A DNA stretch of 64,000 nucleotides from Improbicoccus devescovinae (GCA_036245095.1 BSWA01000001.1:1-64000); one strand, 5' to 3'; shown: positions 16,071 through 24,308, numbered from the stretch's first letter. The notes: generated by a model from the letters alone, not told the origin. Numbers and translations: made by a program.

Positions 16071-17401
16071 TTGGAAAATCAAGAAATAGAATGATGGAAG
16101 GAATCATGGCACGACGAGTACTTGAAGTGGATTTATGCTTTTGCAAATGCACAAGGTGGTGTTCTTGAAATTGGCAAAAATGATAAAGGCAAGGTTATTG
16201 GTCTTCAAAATATCGAAAAACTTTTAGAAGATATTCCGAATAAAATCAACAACTTGATGGGAATTATTGCGGACATAAATTCAGCCAAAGAAAACGGAAT
16301 GGATTTTATAATAATCAAAGTTAGTCCATATCCGAATCCAATCAGTTATCACGGAAAATTCTACTATCGCTCAGGAAGCACGACCAAGAATTAACCGGAC
16401 ACGCTTTAGAAAAATTTATTCTTAAAAAACAAGGTAAAACTTGGGATAACGTAGTTATTCCAAATGTTTCTTCAAATGATTTGGATCCAACTGCATTTGA
16501 CGAGTTTAGGAAAAAAGCAATTTCAAGCAAAAGACTAAAAAAAGAAGATCTGGAAATAAACAACGAAGAATTACTTGAAAATTTGCAGCTTATTGACGAT
16601 GGAAAGTTAAAGCGTCCTGCTGTTTTATTGTTTCATAAAAATCCTGAAAAATGGTTTATCGGTGCGTATGTTAAAATTGGATTTTTCAAAAGTGGTGCAG
16701 ATTTAATATATCAAGATGAAATCCACGGACCTATAATTACAATGCCTGATAAAGTTCTTGAAATTATTTATTTGAAATATTTGAAGGCGATTATAAGTTA
16801 TGAGGGAATTCAACGTTTGGAGACTTATCCTGTACCATATGATGCTTTTCGAGAAGCACTTTTGAATGCTATTGTTCATCGTGATTACAGTATTTGTACG
16901 CCTATTCAGATAAAAGTTTTTAAAGATAAATTAACAATTTTCAATATTGGAGGTTTTCCTGAAACTTGGACTTTAAAGAAACTTTTATCGGCACATAGTT
17001 CGATCCCCAGGAATCCGACGCTTTCAATTTCATTTTTCCGTTCCGGAATGATTGAAACTTGGGGTAGAGGAATCGAAAAAATTACCGGCTCTTGCGAAAA
17101 AGAAAATACTCCCGAACCGATTTTCGATGCAACAAAAAGTGAAATGAACGTAAAGTTTACATTTAATCCGGAAACTTACGAAAATAAAGTGCCAAATGGC
17201 ACTATAAATGGCACTATAAATGGCACTGAAAAACTATTGAAAGTAATATCAGACAATCCAAAAATCACATATAATGAGCTCTCTGAAATGCTTAATTTGC
17301 CCAGAAGGACTATATCGCGTGAAATCAAAAAATTGCAAGAAATTGGTAAAATCGAAAGAATTGGCGCAAGAAAAAATGGTTATTGGGTTATCAAAGATTA
17401 A
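16071..17401 (+). pseudogene. AlbA/Schlafen-type ATP-binding transcriptional regulator, broken
   Basis: TTG at 16071 follows GGAGAG. The frame reads LENQEIE, then TGA, then WKESWHDEYLKWIYAFANAQ, which is the divergent AlbA_2/SLFN domain; an extra triplet created the stop. A second lesion near 16385 (one base lost in a run of AC repeats) shifts the frame; downstream the protein continues with ELTGHALEKF, VKIGFFKSGADLIYQDEI, AFREALLNAIVHRDYSICTP (GHKL-like ATPase block), PNPT-like RNPTLSISFFRSGMIETW GRGI, and a winged-helix end LNLPRRTISREIKKLQEIGK. A 12-bp repeat coding for NGTI lies at 17196-17227. Proteins of this type are often defence- or regulation-associated. It is not functional as it stands. 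Confidence 0.82.
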
Positions 17402-17465
17402 AAAAATATTTGAATCGAATTGATTTTTGGTATAAATTTCAGATAAATGTGCGATTTAATTTTGT

Positions 17466-18203
17466 CTACTTTGGCCTCCCTTCAACCGCCTTCAAAATCT
17501 CATCATCAGACATTTCATCAAGCGAATTGTTTACTGTAATTTGTTGCTGCACTTGATCGACATACTGATTGGTACAGCCGAAATTATTTTTAGCTAAAAA
17601 GATATGCCAAGCAGGATTTCTTGCAGTTTCTGCTTTGTTTATGTTAACTATTTCGAGAAGATTTTTTATAGGGGCGATCATATTTGCAAAAGTAACGCTG
17701 CACACATCAATTTTGTATTTTCCTTTCTTAATTTTCTCTTTAATCGGCAAAGATTTTCCGTTTTCGGAAACAAAATTTGTTTCGATATAGTTATCTAATT
17801 TTTCACGGGAATTTGTTGAATAAATATAAAAATTATTGAAGGCATCAATAAGATTATAACAAGTAAATTCAGTTTTATCTTTTGTATATTTAATCAACGT
17901 TTCTTTTGAAATATTAAGATAATAAGCCAGCCCTGCATACGATAGTGCAACATTTTTATCAACACACCATTGTTCGAAACCTTTTACTGCTATCGCCATT
18001 TGCAACGGCGTTTCATATACCTTATTTCCTCTTCCCAAAGCAATTTGCATAATTTGTTCAGAAGTCTCGATATTGTTTGGCGTAGCTTCCGTTCTAGATT
18101 TCAACTTACCCTCATGCTTCGTATAGTATGTCGTTTCTGACGTGCCTTTTCGGATAACGTTTACATCCTCGCCAAAAGCTTCTTTGATTTCATCATTTGT
18201 CAT
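17466..18203 (-). CDS. phage small terminase subunit-like protein
   Basis: 245 residues. The central part (MAIAVKGFEQWCVDKNVALS, YAGLAYYLNISKETLIKYTK) has the layout of a terminase small subunit DNA-binding helix-turn-helix, and the C-terminal AWHIFLAKNNFGCTNQYVDQ followed by LDEMSDDEILKAVEGRPK resembles the usual A-x-F-x-L-K-N-x-x-G-Y/W-x-D block and acidic tail. TerS binds the phage packaging site and feeds DNA to TerL. AGGAG stands 8 bases before the ATG. The large subunit lies 4 kb further left, separated by inserted plus-strand genes. The assignment is moderate; it could be another late-regulatory protein. Confidence 0.55.
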   Translation of the reverse strand: MTNDEIKEAFGEDVNVIRKGTSETTYYTKHEGKLKSRTEATPNNIETSEQIMQIALGRGNKVYETPLQMAIAVKGFEQWCVDKNVALSYAGLAYYLNISKETLIKYTKDKTEFTCYNLIDAFNNFYIYSTNSREKLDNYIETNFVSENGKSLPIKEKIKKGKYKIDVCSVTFANMIAPIKNLLEIVNINKAETARNPAWHIFLAKNNFGCTNQYVDQVQQQITVNNSLDEMSDDEILKAVEGRPK

Positions 18204-18221
18204 AAAATTTTCTCCTAAAAA

Positions 18222-19109
18222 TTAAAAATCTAAATCCATTTGCCTGTTTCGCCAACTTTTTTCCTCAATCTTCATCTGTGCTCCTGAAGTCATCTCACAA
18301 AGCCTATCAACCGTTCTTTCGGCAATATTACGTTCATTAATCAAACTATTTAGTGAATAATTTGAAGAAAAAATTGTAGATTTGTTGGCATTATATCTTT
18401 GATTGATAATATCAAACAGAAGCCCTTGAAACCAGGTATCTTCTTCATTTTTGCTGAAAATTTCCGTTCCCAAATCATCAAAAAACAGAACCTCGGTTTT
18501 TGAAAATTTCTCAAAAAGAGATTTTTCTGTTTCAAAAGAATCTTTACGAAACGTGGCTTTCACGGATTTTGAAATCTCAAAAAGGTTCGTGAAAAGAACG
18601 GGAACACCGTTTTTCATTAATTCGTTAGCCATACACGCGGTGAGATGAGTTTTCCCAATCCCTTTGTCTCCGAAAAGATATATTCCATTACCTTTTGCTA
18701 AGATAATCTTATAGTTTTCACAAAATTTTTTGCAGCGATTAAAGGCAACATCAAACGAAGAATTTAAGCTTGTTTGTGTACTTTCAAAACTTATATTTTC
18801 ATACCGTTTTCCAAGCAATGAAAGTGATTTTAAACGTTTGAATTTCTGCAAATTTTCATACTCAGTTCGTCGTTTTGCTTCAAGTTCTTGTCTATCACGT
18901 TCGCATTTGCAGTTACGTCTTAATTTCACCATTTCGTCAGATTTGGGCTCAAAAATATTGCGCCAATTTTTAATCATTTCGAACAAATTTTCACCGCAAA
19001 CAGGGCAAATTTGCGCCGATAAGTCGTCGCCAGATTCGCTGCGCGAATTAGCGATATTTTCCTCATTCCGGATACTCTGTGCACAGATTTTTTCGTTTAT
19101 TTTTTCCAA
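18222..19109 (-). CDS. DnaC/IstB-like replicative helicase loader
   Basis: About 295 residues. The N-terminal zinc-binding part has CPVCGENLFE and later CKCERDR. The AAA+ core has Walker A FGDKGIGKTHLTACMANEL, Walker B VLFFDDLGTEIFS, sensor region TIFSSNYSLNSL and arginine-finger region ERTVDRLCEM. It is the phage or DnaI-like loader that places DnaB helicase at the origin. I chose TTG at 19109 because GGAGGTG lies 7 bases upstream; the ATG at 19136 would read through that site. It overlaps the replication initiator gene by about 47 bp, as usual for this pair. Confidence 0.88.
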   Translation of the reverse strand: MEKINEKICAQSIRNEENIANSRSESGDDLSAQICPVCGENLFEMIKNWRNIFEPKSDEMVKLRRNCKCERDRQELEAKRRTEYENLQKFKRLKSLSLLGKRYENISFESTQTSLNSSFDVAFNRCKKFCENYKIILAKGNGIYLFGDKGIGKTHLTACMANELMKNGVPVLFTNLFEISKSVKATFRKDSFETEKSLFEKFSKTEVLFFDDLGTEIFSKNEEDTWFQGLLFDIINQRYNANKSTIFSSNYSLNSLINERNIAERTVDRLCEMTSGAQMKIEEKSWRNRQMDLDF

Positions 19110-19850
19110 AATTATCACCTCCATTTGGGATTTCATCTTCCCAACGTTTTTGAGCCAAAAAGGTTGCGGGATACGGGATAAACTGCGGATTTTGCCATTG
19201 TTCGGATAATTTCCAACGTTCTAATCCCGCCAAAATTAAATTTAATGTTTCTTCGATTTTGGAAATTTTTCTAAATATCCTAAAAGCAGCTTGTTTAGCC
19301 ACTTTCTTCGGATACATAGACCAGAATTTTTCAAACAAAACACTAAAATTTTTGTTCTTAATTGCCGCATTTTCTTGCTTTGGCGGTGCAATCGCCATGG
19401 CGATTGACCGAGAAAACACGTTAGTGTTTTCGGCAGTATTTATATTTTCTTGTTTTGTTTGGTATTGTATTGTCTTATGATTGGACATCTCTTGCGGTAT
19501 TTCATGCGGCATATCGTGTGATACTTCGTGCGGTTCCGTGAGAACCGCAGAGCTATCCACAGGATTACCCGCAGGAATTACTTTATAGAATGCACACTTG
19601 TTGCTGCCGCGCGAACGAAAATCAATAAATCCTGCTTGTTTAAGTTGATTTCGTGCTTTTTGAATTACATTCTTTTTAAGACCACTCCAAATTTCAAGTT
19701 CAGGAATTGAAAAGCCAAATTCATCCATCCAATACAGCTCATTCGCTTTGCTTACAATCGCAAACCAAAGCGCAATAGTGCTTGAACTTAAATGATTTGC
19801 CCTCACGGAGCGCGAGAAATTCCCAATTCCTGATACAAATTAAATTTCAA
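19063..19850 (-). pseudogene. phage replication initiator (O/DnaD-like), 5' frameshift
   Basis: The main frame from 19806 begins HLSSSTIALWFAIVSKANEL and IPELEIWSGLKKNVIQKARN (winged-helix DNA-binding domain), has a variable linker rich in E, H and Q, and ends with FEKFWSMYPKKVAKQAAFRI, the DnaB-interacting type C-terminal motif, and IPYPATFLAQKRWEDE. The GTG at 19806 has no ribosome site. An AAGGAG at about 19860 instead precedes TTG 19850, giving LKFNLYQELGISRAP, which then hits a stop one base out of frame with the main frame. I infer a single-base change near 19810. If GTG 19806 is used, a protein of 247 residues could still be made. Confidence 0.65.
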
Positions 19851-19868
19851 ATTTTTCACTCCTTCTTT

Positions 19869-19898
19869 TTAAAAAGGTAAATCATCAGTGAATCTGCC
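19869..19898 (-). pseudogene. C-terminal tail remnant of an SSB gene
   Basis: The minus strand reads GRFTDDLPF followed by TAA (19871-19869). An acidic D-D-L-P-F end is the hallmark of single-stranded DNA-binding proteins. The rest of the gene is gone: only the stops and short frames are found up to 19935. It is in the right place for the SSB of the RecT/RusA/DnaC early operon, so an internal deletion has removed it. Confidence 0.5.
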
Positions 19899-19934
19899 TT
19901 GCAGAATGTATTAAGCATTTTCTTCTCCTTCCTC

Positions 19935-20147
19935 TCATTGTTTAACGTTGTTTGTTTTCAGTTTTTCTTCCGCGCATTCGGCAATGATTTCGTTTGAAAT
20001 CATCTCGATTTGGTAATGTAAATCGTTTAAACCTTGCAAAAATCGAGCATCATCGAAATCAATGAACTTATAAAATCTTTTGAACGCATTTTTGAAAATT
20101 TCTCGTGCTTTGCCATTTACCGCCGGGATTTTGATGTCTTTACCCAT
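19935..20147 (-). CDS. small phage protein, unknown
   Basis: 70 residues from ATG 20147, which has GAGGAG 8 bases upstream; the ATG at 20162 lies before that site. The sequence (GKDIKIPAVNGKAREIFKNA, FYKFIDFDDARFLQGLNDLH) is mostly helical with no recognised domain, membrane segment or metal site. It sits between the methyltransferase and replication genes in the early operon, so a replication or regulatory accessory role is possible. Confidence 0.5.
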   Translation of the reverse strand: MGKDIKIPAVNGKAREIFKNAFKRFYKFIDFDDARFLQGLNDLHYQIEMISNEIIAECAEEKLKTNNVKQ

Positions 20148-20217
20148 TTTTCTACTCCTCAATTTTAATTTTTAGTTAATCAATCCAACGGATTGTCGGT
20201 TCACCGTTAAACCCTTC

Positions 20218-20820
20218 TTACCAAACAAACCACGCGTAACAAACGGCTGAGGTTGATTTGAAAAAATCATCGTTTTTGGCGCAAAATTGGCGTGAAGAAT
20301 TTACATAAATAAACTTTGGCGGATAATTCCTAAAGAACTTATTACGAGCTTTACTTTCTAAAAACTGAATGCGCAAAAGCATAATTGCGTAGCCTTTTGG
20401 TAACAAATTTTCGATTGCGTGCTTGCAAAATTCCAAAGCGTTTTTATATGGCGGATTCGTTAAAAAGCATTCAGCTTTTTCTTCACTTTGCAAAAAATCA
20501 ACGCCCGGCATTCCAAAACCGTGATCATACAAATCTGATGAAAAAACAATGTATCTTTGTTTAATCAATTCTTTAGAAAGATGGCCTGCTCCGCAAGCAG
20601 GCTCAATTATCTTTTTTAGTAATTTCACATCGTCTTCTTCTAATTTCTTTAAAAATATTTTTAAAGCATTGGGATCAGTTGCATAAAAGTCAGATTTTGG
20701 TCTTTTCGAACTTTCCAAAACTGTATGATTACTTGCGCCGAGTGTTTTAAAAACACTATAAATTTGCCTGCATGGCAAATCCGGCAATACACAGTGGTAT
20801 ATTTTGTTATTTTTCTTCAC
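20218..20820 (-). CDS. phage DNA adenine-type methyltransferase, slightly truncated
   Basis: 200 residues. SAM-binding motif IIEPACGAGHLSKELIKQ, acidic strand FSSDLYDHGFG and catalytic FLTNPPYKNALEFC (NPPY, N6-adenine or N4-cytosine type) are complete. The frame ends at WFVW with TAA (20220-20218), but the same frame continues beyond it with EGFNGEPTIRWID to a second TAA at 20178-20176, which is the normal family ending. A recent nonsense mutation has therefore removed about 14 residues. Activity may survive. The start overlaps the RusA stop by 4 bp. Confidence 0.82.
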   Translation of the reverse strand: MKKNNKIYHCVLPDLPCRQIYSVFKTLGASNHTVLESSKRPKSDFYATDPNALKIFLKKLEEDDVKLLKKIIEPACGAGHLSKELIKQRYIVFSSDLYDHGFGMPGVDFLQSEEKAECFLTNPPYKNALEFCKHAIENLLPKGYAIMLLRIQFLESKARNKFFRNYPPKFIYVNSSRQFCAKNDDFFKSTSAVCYAWFVW

Positions 20821-21212
20821 TCTTGCCTCCAGTCACTTAAGATCACCGTAATTTTCGGTGTTTTGGCGTAATATTTTTGAATCATCAGTTTGCAAATCTG
20901 CTCGTCGGCTGCATAAGCCGTGTTGTTTAAGGCATCGCAAACAGTTTTTGCGACATTATCGACATCCGGAGGCGTCATAGGCAGCAATTTATTTAACTTT
21001 TTAGGTATTGGGAAGAATGCCAAAATATCCATTTTCAATGGCAAATTTTTATCCCAATATTTTTGAGAAACTGCCAAACAGCTGCTTTTAATAAGTGTTT
21101 CATAATCTTTTGTTTGCTTTGGCGTATACGAAAAAGTTCTTCCGTTAACGTTGCAAACTCTCGGTCGCTGCTTGCCTCTCGGGATTCCGAAAACATCAAA
21201 TTTTACTAACAT
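20817..21212 (-). CDS. RusA-like Holliday junction resolvase (minus-strand module)
   Basis: 131 residues. FDVFGIPRGKQRPRVCNVNG, FSYTPKQTKDYETLIKSSCL and the catalytic block MTPPDVDNVAKTVCDALNNT then YAADEQICKL are the RusA signatures. It overlaps the recT stop by 7 bp and the methyltransferase start by 4 bp, so it belongs to a tightly coupled early operon. It resolves branched recombination intermediates. It is a second RusA in the same prophage region; the other, at 4976, has an acidic pair in place of A-D in the last motif. Confidence 0.87.
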   Translation of the reverse strand: MLVKFDVFGIPRGKQRPRVCNVNGRTFSYTPKQTKDYETLIKSSCLAVSQKYWDKNLPLKMDILAFFPIPKKLNKLLPMTPPDVDNVAKTVCDALNNTAYAADEQICKLMIQKYYAKTPKITVILSDWRQE

Positions 21213-22096
21213 GATTCCGCCTCTCTTCTAAAAATTTCTAAATCTTCTTTTTGAACTTCGTTTAGACTTTGAAGTCCGAACTTTTCGAGTGTTTTTGTAA
21301 CTTTTTCACTTCCAAACTTTTCCAAGAGTTTCTTTTGTTCTTCTCCGCTTAAGTTGTTTGAAATACTTGGATTGTCAATGTATTCCGCAACTTCTTCGCC
21401 TGTATCGAAGTCAATTTTTAATTTCGAATGGTCAGATTTAACGGCGTTTTGCATCTCGATTGACATGATTCCGTATTTTGAAATCAACGATTTCAAAACA
21501 GTTTTTTCGGCCATTTTATCAAACTGTAAAGCCCAAATTGCATCGCCGCCATTGCCTGTTTTTTTGAATTTTCGATAACTTTGAGAATATTTTTCCGCGT
21601 ATTTCTCGACTTCAGAAACAGTCCAAAAGACAAGTTTCTTGAAACCGTTTACGAGTTCCAAGCCCGCCATATACCCAACAATTGGCTTTTCGGTTCGTTC
21701 ATCATCGGGCAGCCATTCAATAATCGGATCGCCGACAAAATTTCTGCCTTTGAATTCGCCTTCTCGAACATCTCTTGCATTTAAAGCTCGGTATTGCCCC
21801 GTTCGCAAAGCTAATTGTGTATAGCCTTTGCAGCCAATCTGGAATGTTACCGTAGTTTTATAAGGCACAGCCCAAGCAAATCCGAGGTTCGGGTCAAACG
21901 GCAGTTCCATTGAAGTCGCCGTTAACGCACAAGCTAAAAGCGAGTTTCTGTCGCAGTTTTTCAAAGAATTTGAACTGCTTGCCAAACTTGTTAAACTCGT
22001 GATAAATTGGCCTGTTCGTTCTCCTAAGATACTTTTTAGATAATTTTTTGTTTTCTCATTTGAGAGATAAATCGACATCGTGGTTTGATTTTCCAT
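21206..22096 (-). CDS. recT: RecT-family single-strand annealing protein
   Basis: 296 residues. FITSLTSLASSSNSLKNCDR, ALTATSMELPFDPNLGFAWA, VPYKTTVTFQIGCKGYTQLA, LRTGQYRALNARDVREGEFK and WALQFDKMAEKTVLKSLISK are the RecT core in order. RecT anneals complementary single strands during phage recombination. A GGAGG precedes the ATG by 7 bases. No matching exonuclease (RecE-type) gene is seen; the position where one would be expected upstream is taken by the broken early gene at 22162-22807. The gene itself looks intact. Confidence 0.92.
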   Translation of the reverse strand: MENQTTMSIYLSNEKTKNYLKSILGERTGQFITSLTSLASSSNSLKNCDRNSLLACALTATSMELPFDPNLGFAWAVPYKTTVTFQIGCKGYTQLALRTGQYRALNARDVREGEFKGRNFVGDPIIEWLPDDERTEKPIVGYMAGLELVNGFKKLVFWTVSEVEKYAEKYSQSYRKFKKTGNGGDAIWALQFDKMAEKTVLKSLISKYGIMSIEMQNAVKSDHSKLKIDFDTGEEVAEYIDNPSISNNLSGEEQKKLLEKFGSEKVTKTLEKFGLQSLNEVQKEDLEIFRREAESC

Positions 22097-22161
22097 AAAT
22101 TAAATTCCTCCGAAATTTTTATTTGTTTGTTCTACTCATCAGTAAAAACTTGAAATTTGCA

Positions 22162-22807
22162 TCAGCTCCTTACAACTAAAATTTCAGTCTGATAAAATTC
22201 AACACTCGGGATTTCTGCATTCGGCCGCAACTTTCTGATTTCCAAGAGCTTCTTGTTACTGATTTCTCAAATTTCTATATCGCCCCAAAATGCGGGAACT
22301 GCTTTGTTATCGATAATCCTGACTACCCGGCGTTTTTGAATTGTGATTCCGTTAAAAGTTTTTGGATTTGAAAGACTTGTCGTCTGCAAATTCTCAAGGT
22401 TTTCGGCAAGTTTTAATTTTTCCAAAGCTTCTTCTTCGAACCCTTGCCTTTGAAGATCAATCGCTTCATCAAAAAGTTTTTCTGATTCAATTTTTCTTGA
22501 CTCATCGGCTTTCTCACAAATTTCCAATGCTCTTTTTCTTTGAAAAACCTGATATTCCAAAATCTTGTTCTTGAGATGTTTTTCAGCTTCATTGCAAATC
22601 AAAAGCATTTCTTTTTCTTTTGCCAAAATCTCTTTGTAAGCTGAGTAAGCTGAAGACTTTGTGGATTTCCAATAATAATTTTTTCTCGTTGCCTTTTAAT
22701 TTCAAAATTTCAGAAACCCTTAAAAAATCTTCTTGATTTTGTAAAGTCAGATTTTCTGCAGATTCCAAAATTGCCGGAGATTGTTGTTTTGCTTCGATTT
22801 CGTTCAT
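22162..22807 (-). pseudogene. phage early protein of unknown function, frameshift and stop
   Basis: The real start is ATG 22807 with a perfect AGGAGG 7 bases upstream. NEIEAKQQSPAILESAENLT leads into a helical domain. A frameshift near 22665 moves the reading to SAYSAYKEILAKEKEMLLIC, then ALEICEKADESRKIESEKLF, FNGITIQKRRVVRIIDNKAV, and a TGA (22269-22267, CGA to TGA type) after WGDIEI. The same frame continues with EISNKKLLEIRKLRPNAEIP to TGA 22164-22162. The pattern (acid-rich helices, then a beta-rich C-terminus) is that of a widespread, unnamed early protein of Firmicute siphophages. Confidence 0.7.
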
Positions 22808-22826
22808 TAAATTCCTCCTAAAAATT

Positions 22827-22852
22827 GAAAAACACTCTGTTTCAGAGCGTTT
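22827..22852 (-). terminator. intrinsic terminator between early genes
   Basis: On the minus strand ACGCTCTG-AAA-CAGAGTGT forms an 8-bp stem with one G-T pair followed by TTTTTC. It lies about 20 bp before the ATG at 22807 and after the CxxC protein gene, and could split the early operon or act as an antitermination checkpoint. Confidence 0.6.
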
Positions 22853-22926
22853 GATTAAATTTGTAATAGCGAACTTGTAATAGCTTGTGCAAAAGTCAGA
22901 TTCAAATTTCTTACCTCCTGCTTCAC

Positions 22927-23121
22927 TTAAGTCTCGCTTGATTTTTTGCTGAAACCAGTGCACTCTTTTGTCCAACGTGGTTTTGAGCAGTAAATCTTAA
23001 CTTTATTTGGTTTTTCAAAATTTACTTTCAGAAAATTTTCGCATTGTTTACACATTAAAAAAGCAGCCTTGTCTTTATCAGAAAGGCTGCTAATCTTTTG
23101 ATTTTCATTAAAATCATTCAA
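22927..23121 (-). CDS. small CxxC protein, phage early operon
   Basis: 64 residues. FLMCKQCENFL has one CxxC and a further pair is CSKPRWTKEC, which is the spacing of a small zinc ribbon, probably DNA- or RNA-binding. The start is TTG 23121 after GGAGGAAT, spaced about 12 bases, somewhat long. It overlaps the upstream membrane-protein gene by 8 bp. About 120 bp with a 16-residue frame behind another AGGAGG and the terminator follow before the next gene. Confidence 0.5.
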   Translation of the reverse strand: MNDFNENQKISSLSDKDKAAFLMCKQCENFLKVNFEKPNKVKIYCSKPRWTKECTGFSKKSSET

Positions 23122-23332
23122 AATAAATTATTCCTCCTTTTTTCAACTTTTTGCCAAAATTTTTCTTTAATCTCCAGACCTTGTTCATGTAAGTTTTTTC
23201 CTCAATTGTCAGCGGTTGACAATGCAAAATCTTGAAACAAATCACTAATTCTTTTTCTGTTTCTTTGCATTTGCGGTGGTAAAACATTGCCAAAATAACC
23301 ACGATTAAGATAAAAATTAATAAATTCAACAT
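23114..23332 (-). CDS. small membrane protein, phage early operon
   Basis: 72 residues. Residues 2-17 are a hydrophobic helix (LNLLIFILIVVILAMFYH), then basic and amphipathic sequence (CKETEKELVICFKILHCQPL). The tail is lysine-rich. It lies between two other very small genes with matching ribosome sites. Function unknown; it is unlike the neighbouring 68-residue protein in sequence though similar in layout. Confidence 0.5.
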   Translation of the reverse strand: MLNLLIFILIVVILAMFYHRKCKETEKELVICFKILHCQPLTIEEKTYMNKVWRLKKNFGKKLKKGGIIYFE

Positions 23333-23345
23333 CTAAACCCTCCTT

Positions 23346-23552
23346 TTAAAATTCCTCGAAATATTTAAGCGACTTCAAAATCTGCAAAATTTCTTTGTTA
23401 CAATTCGAAATCGCTTTGTGTTTGATAATGGTTTTTAAACATTTCTTTAATTCGTGTTTCATGCAGTGAATTTGAACGCTTTGGTAAAATGTTACGAAAA
23501 GTAAAATCAAACTCATAAAAACGCAAACAGAAACGATATATGGCATTGACAT
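23346..23552 (-). CDS. small phage membrane protein, homologue of 4771-4959 product
   Basis: 68 residues. Residues 5-25 are hydrophobic (IVSVCVFMSLILLFVTFYQS), followed by VQIHCMKHELKKCLKTII and an acidic end (KYFEEF). The order hydrophobic helix, FYQ, x-x-Q-I, basic helix, F-E-x-[FY] is shared with the 62-residue protein at 4771. AGGAGG precedes the ATG. It is the first gene of the minus-strand early operon, again immediately behind a leader terminator. Confidence 0.55.
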   Translation of the reverse strand: MSMPYIVSVCVFMSLILLFVTFYQSVQIHCMKHELKKCLKTIIKHKAISNCNKEILQILKSLKYFEEF

Positions 23553-23586
23553 TTTCTAATTCCTCCTTAGATAAATTTAAAAATAA

Positions 23587-23616
23587 AAAATCACCCAGTT
23601 TGGGTGATGATTTTTT
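23587..23616. terminator. bidirectional hairpin in the early operon leader
   Basis: ATCACCC-AGTTT-GGGTGAT is a perfect 7-bp stem with T-runs on both sides (ATTTTTT rightwards, ATTTTTTATTTTT leftwards). For the minus-strand operon it lies between the promoter-like site at 23659-23688 and the first gene, so it can act as an attenuator. Confidence 0.7.
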
Positions 23617-23658
23617 GGCTCAATAAAATTTGTGTTTTTTCGCATTCTGTGATACAAT

Positions 23659-23688
23659 TCTAAACACAAATTTATTTTTAAGAGTCAA
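23659..23688 (-). promoter_or_regulatory. possible promoter of the minus-strand early operon
   Basis: Minus strand TTGACT (23688-23683), 18-bp spacer, TTTAGA (23664-23659). The -10 is weak. It is the best candidate upstream of the leader hairpin. Confidence 0.35.
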
Positions 23689-24018
23689 AATTGAATTTTG
23701 TAAACATTGTTGTCGGCTGAAAGTCACATTTTAACTGGCTTTTTTTATGCCCCTTATGGTTACTTGTACTAATGTGAGTGTTTACAACGAAAGTGAACAC
23801 AAAAATATTAATAATCCGTAAGGGCCTGCTTTTTTTGTTACCTCTAATTTGATGTTTCGCCTATTCATACTAATCGAATATTTATCATATTTTTTATTTC
23901 TAGGATAGGTCTAGTAAAGTTTATGTTTTTCAAGCTAAACTTCATATCTTCTGCAATGCTCAAGACTCCAAAGTAGAAATGACATTAGGTGAACTTAAGA
24001 GTTCGGCTAATGGTCGTG
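23689..24018. other. gene-free region between prophage and tRNA-Ser
   Basis: No reading frame is convincing here. Visible items are the motif GGTTACTTGTACTAAT (23758-23773) also found at 14783, an inverted repeat GTGTTTAC-7-GTGAACAC (23779-23801) that looks like a repressor site, and an IS-type end AGACCTATCCTAG (minus strand, 23906-23894). The right prophage boundary probably lies in this stretch. Confidence 0.45.
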
Positions 24019-24109
24019 TGGCGGAGGGAAAGGGATTCGAACCCTTGGTTCCGTTAATAGAAACATCAGTTTTCAAGACTGACTCCTTAAGCCGCTCGGA
24101 CATCCCTCC
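24019..24109 (-). tRNA. tRNA-Ser (anticodon TGA)
   Basis: The minus strand folds as a class II tRNA: acceptor GGAGGGA pairing with TCCCTCC, discriminator G and an encoded CCA, D-arm TGTCCGAGCGGCTTAAGGA, anticodon loop CTTGAAA (anticodon TGA, reading UCA-type serine codons), a long variable arm and T-loop GGTTCGAATCC. The 3' end points towards the prophage, a common integration geometry, but I find no second copy of the 3' end to serve as an att site. Confidence 0.95.
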
Positions 24110-24308
24110 GAAAGATTATAACACGTTTAAAACAGGCATTTTTAATTTACATGAAATTTTAATTAATGTCAATATTATTTTTATATTATTTTTTATAATT
24201 ATCCGATTTTATTTTAGGAGTGGACAAAAAACGTGTTTGTGATATAATTTATTTAAAAATAAAATTTAAATATCCTAAATTCATTAATGTATATAAGTTT
24301 AAAAAAAG

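Noticed and set aside
16071..22269. Stop-codon reassignment to explain internal stops in phage genes
   Set aside because: TAG, TAA and TGA all occur internally, together with frameshifts, and core genes end normally with each stop; decay explains it better.
4441..23906. tRNA-Ser 3' end as prophage attachment site
   Set aside because: The orientation fits, but I found no second copy of the tRNA 3' end or another direct repeat at the left side of the prophage.
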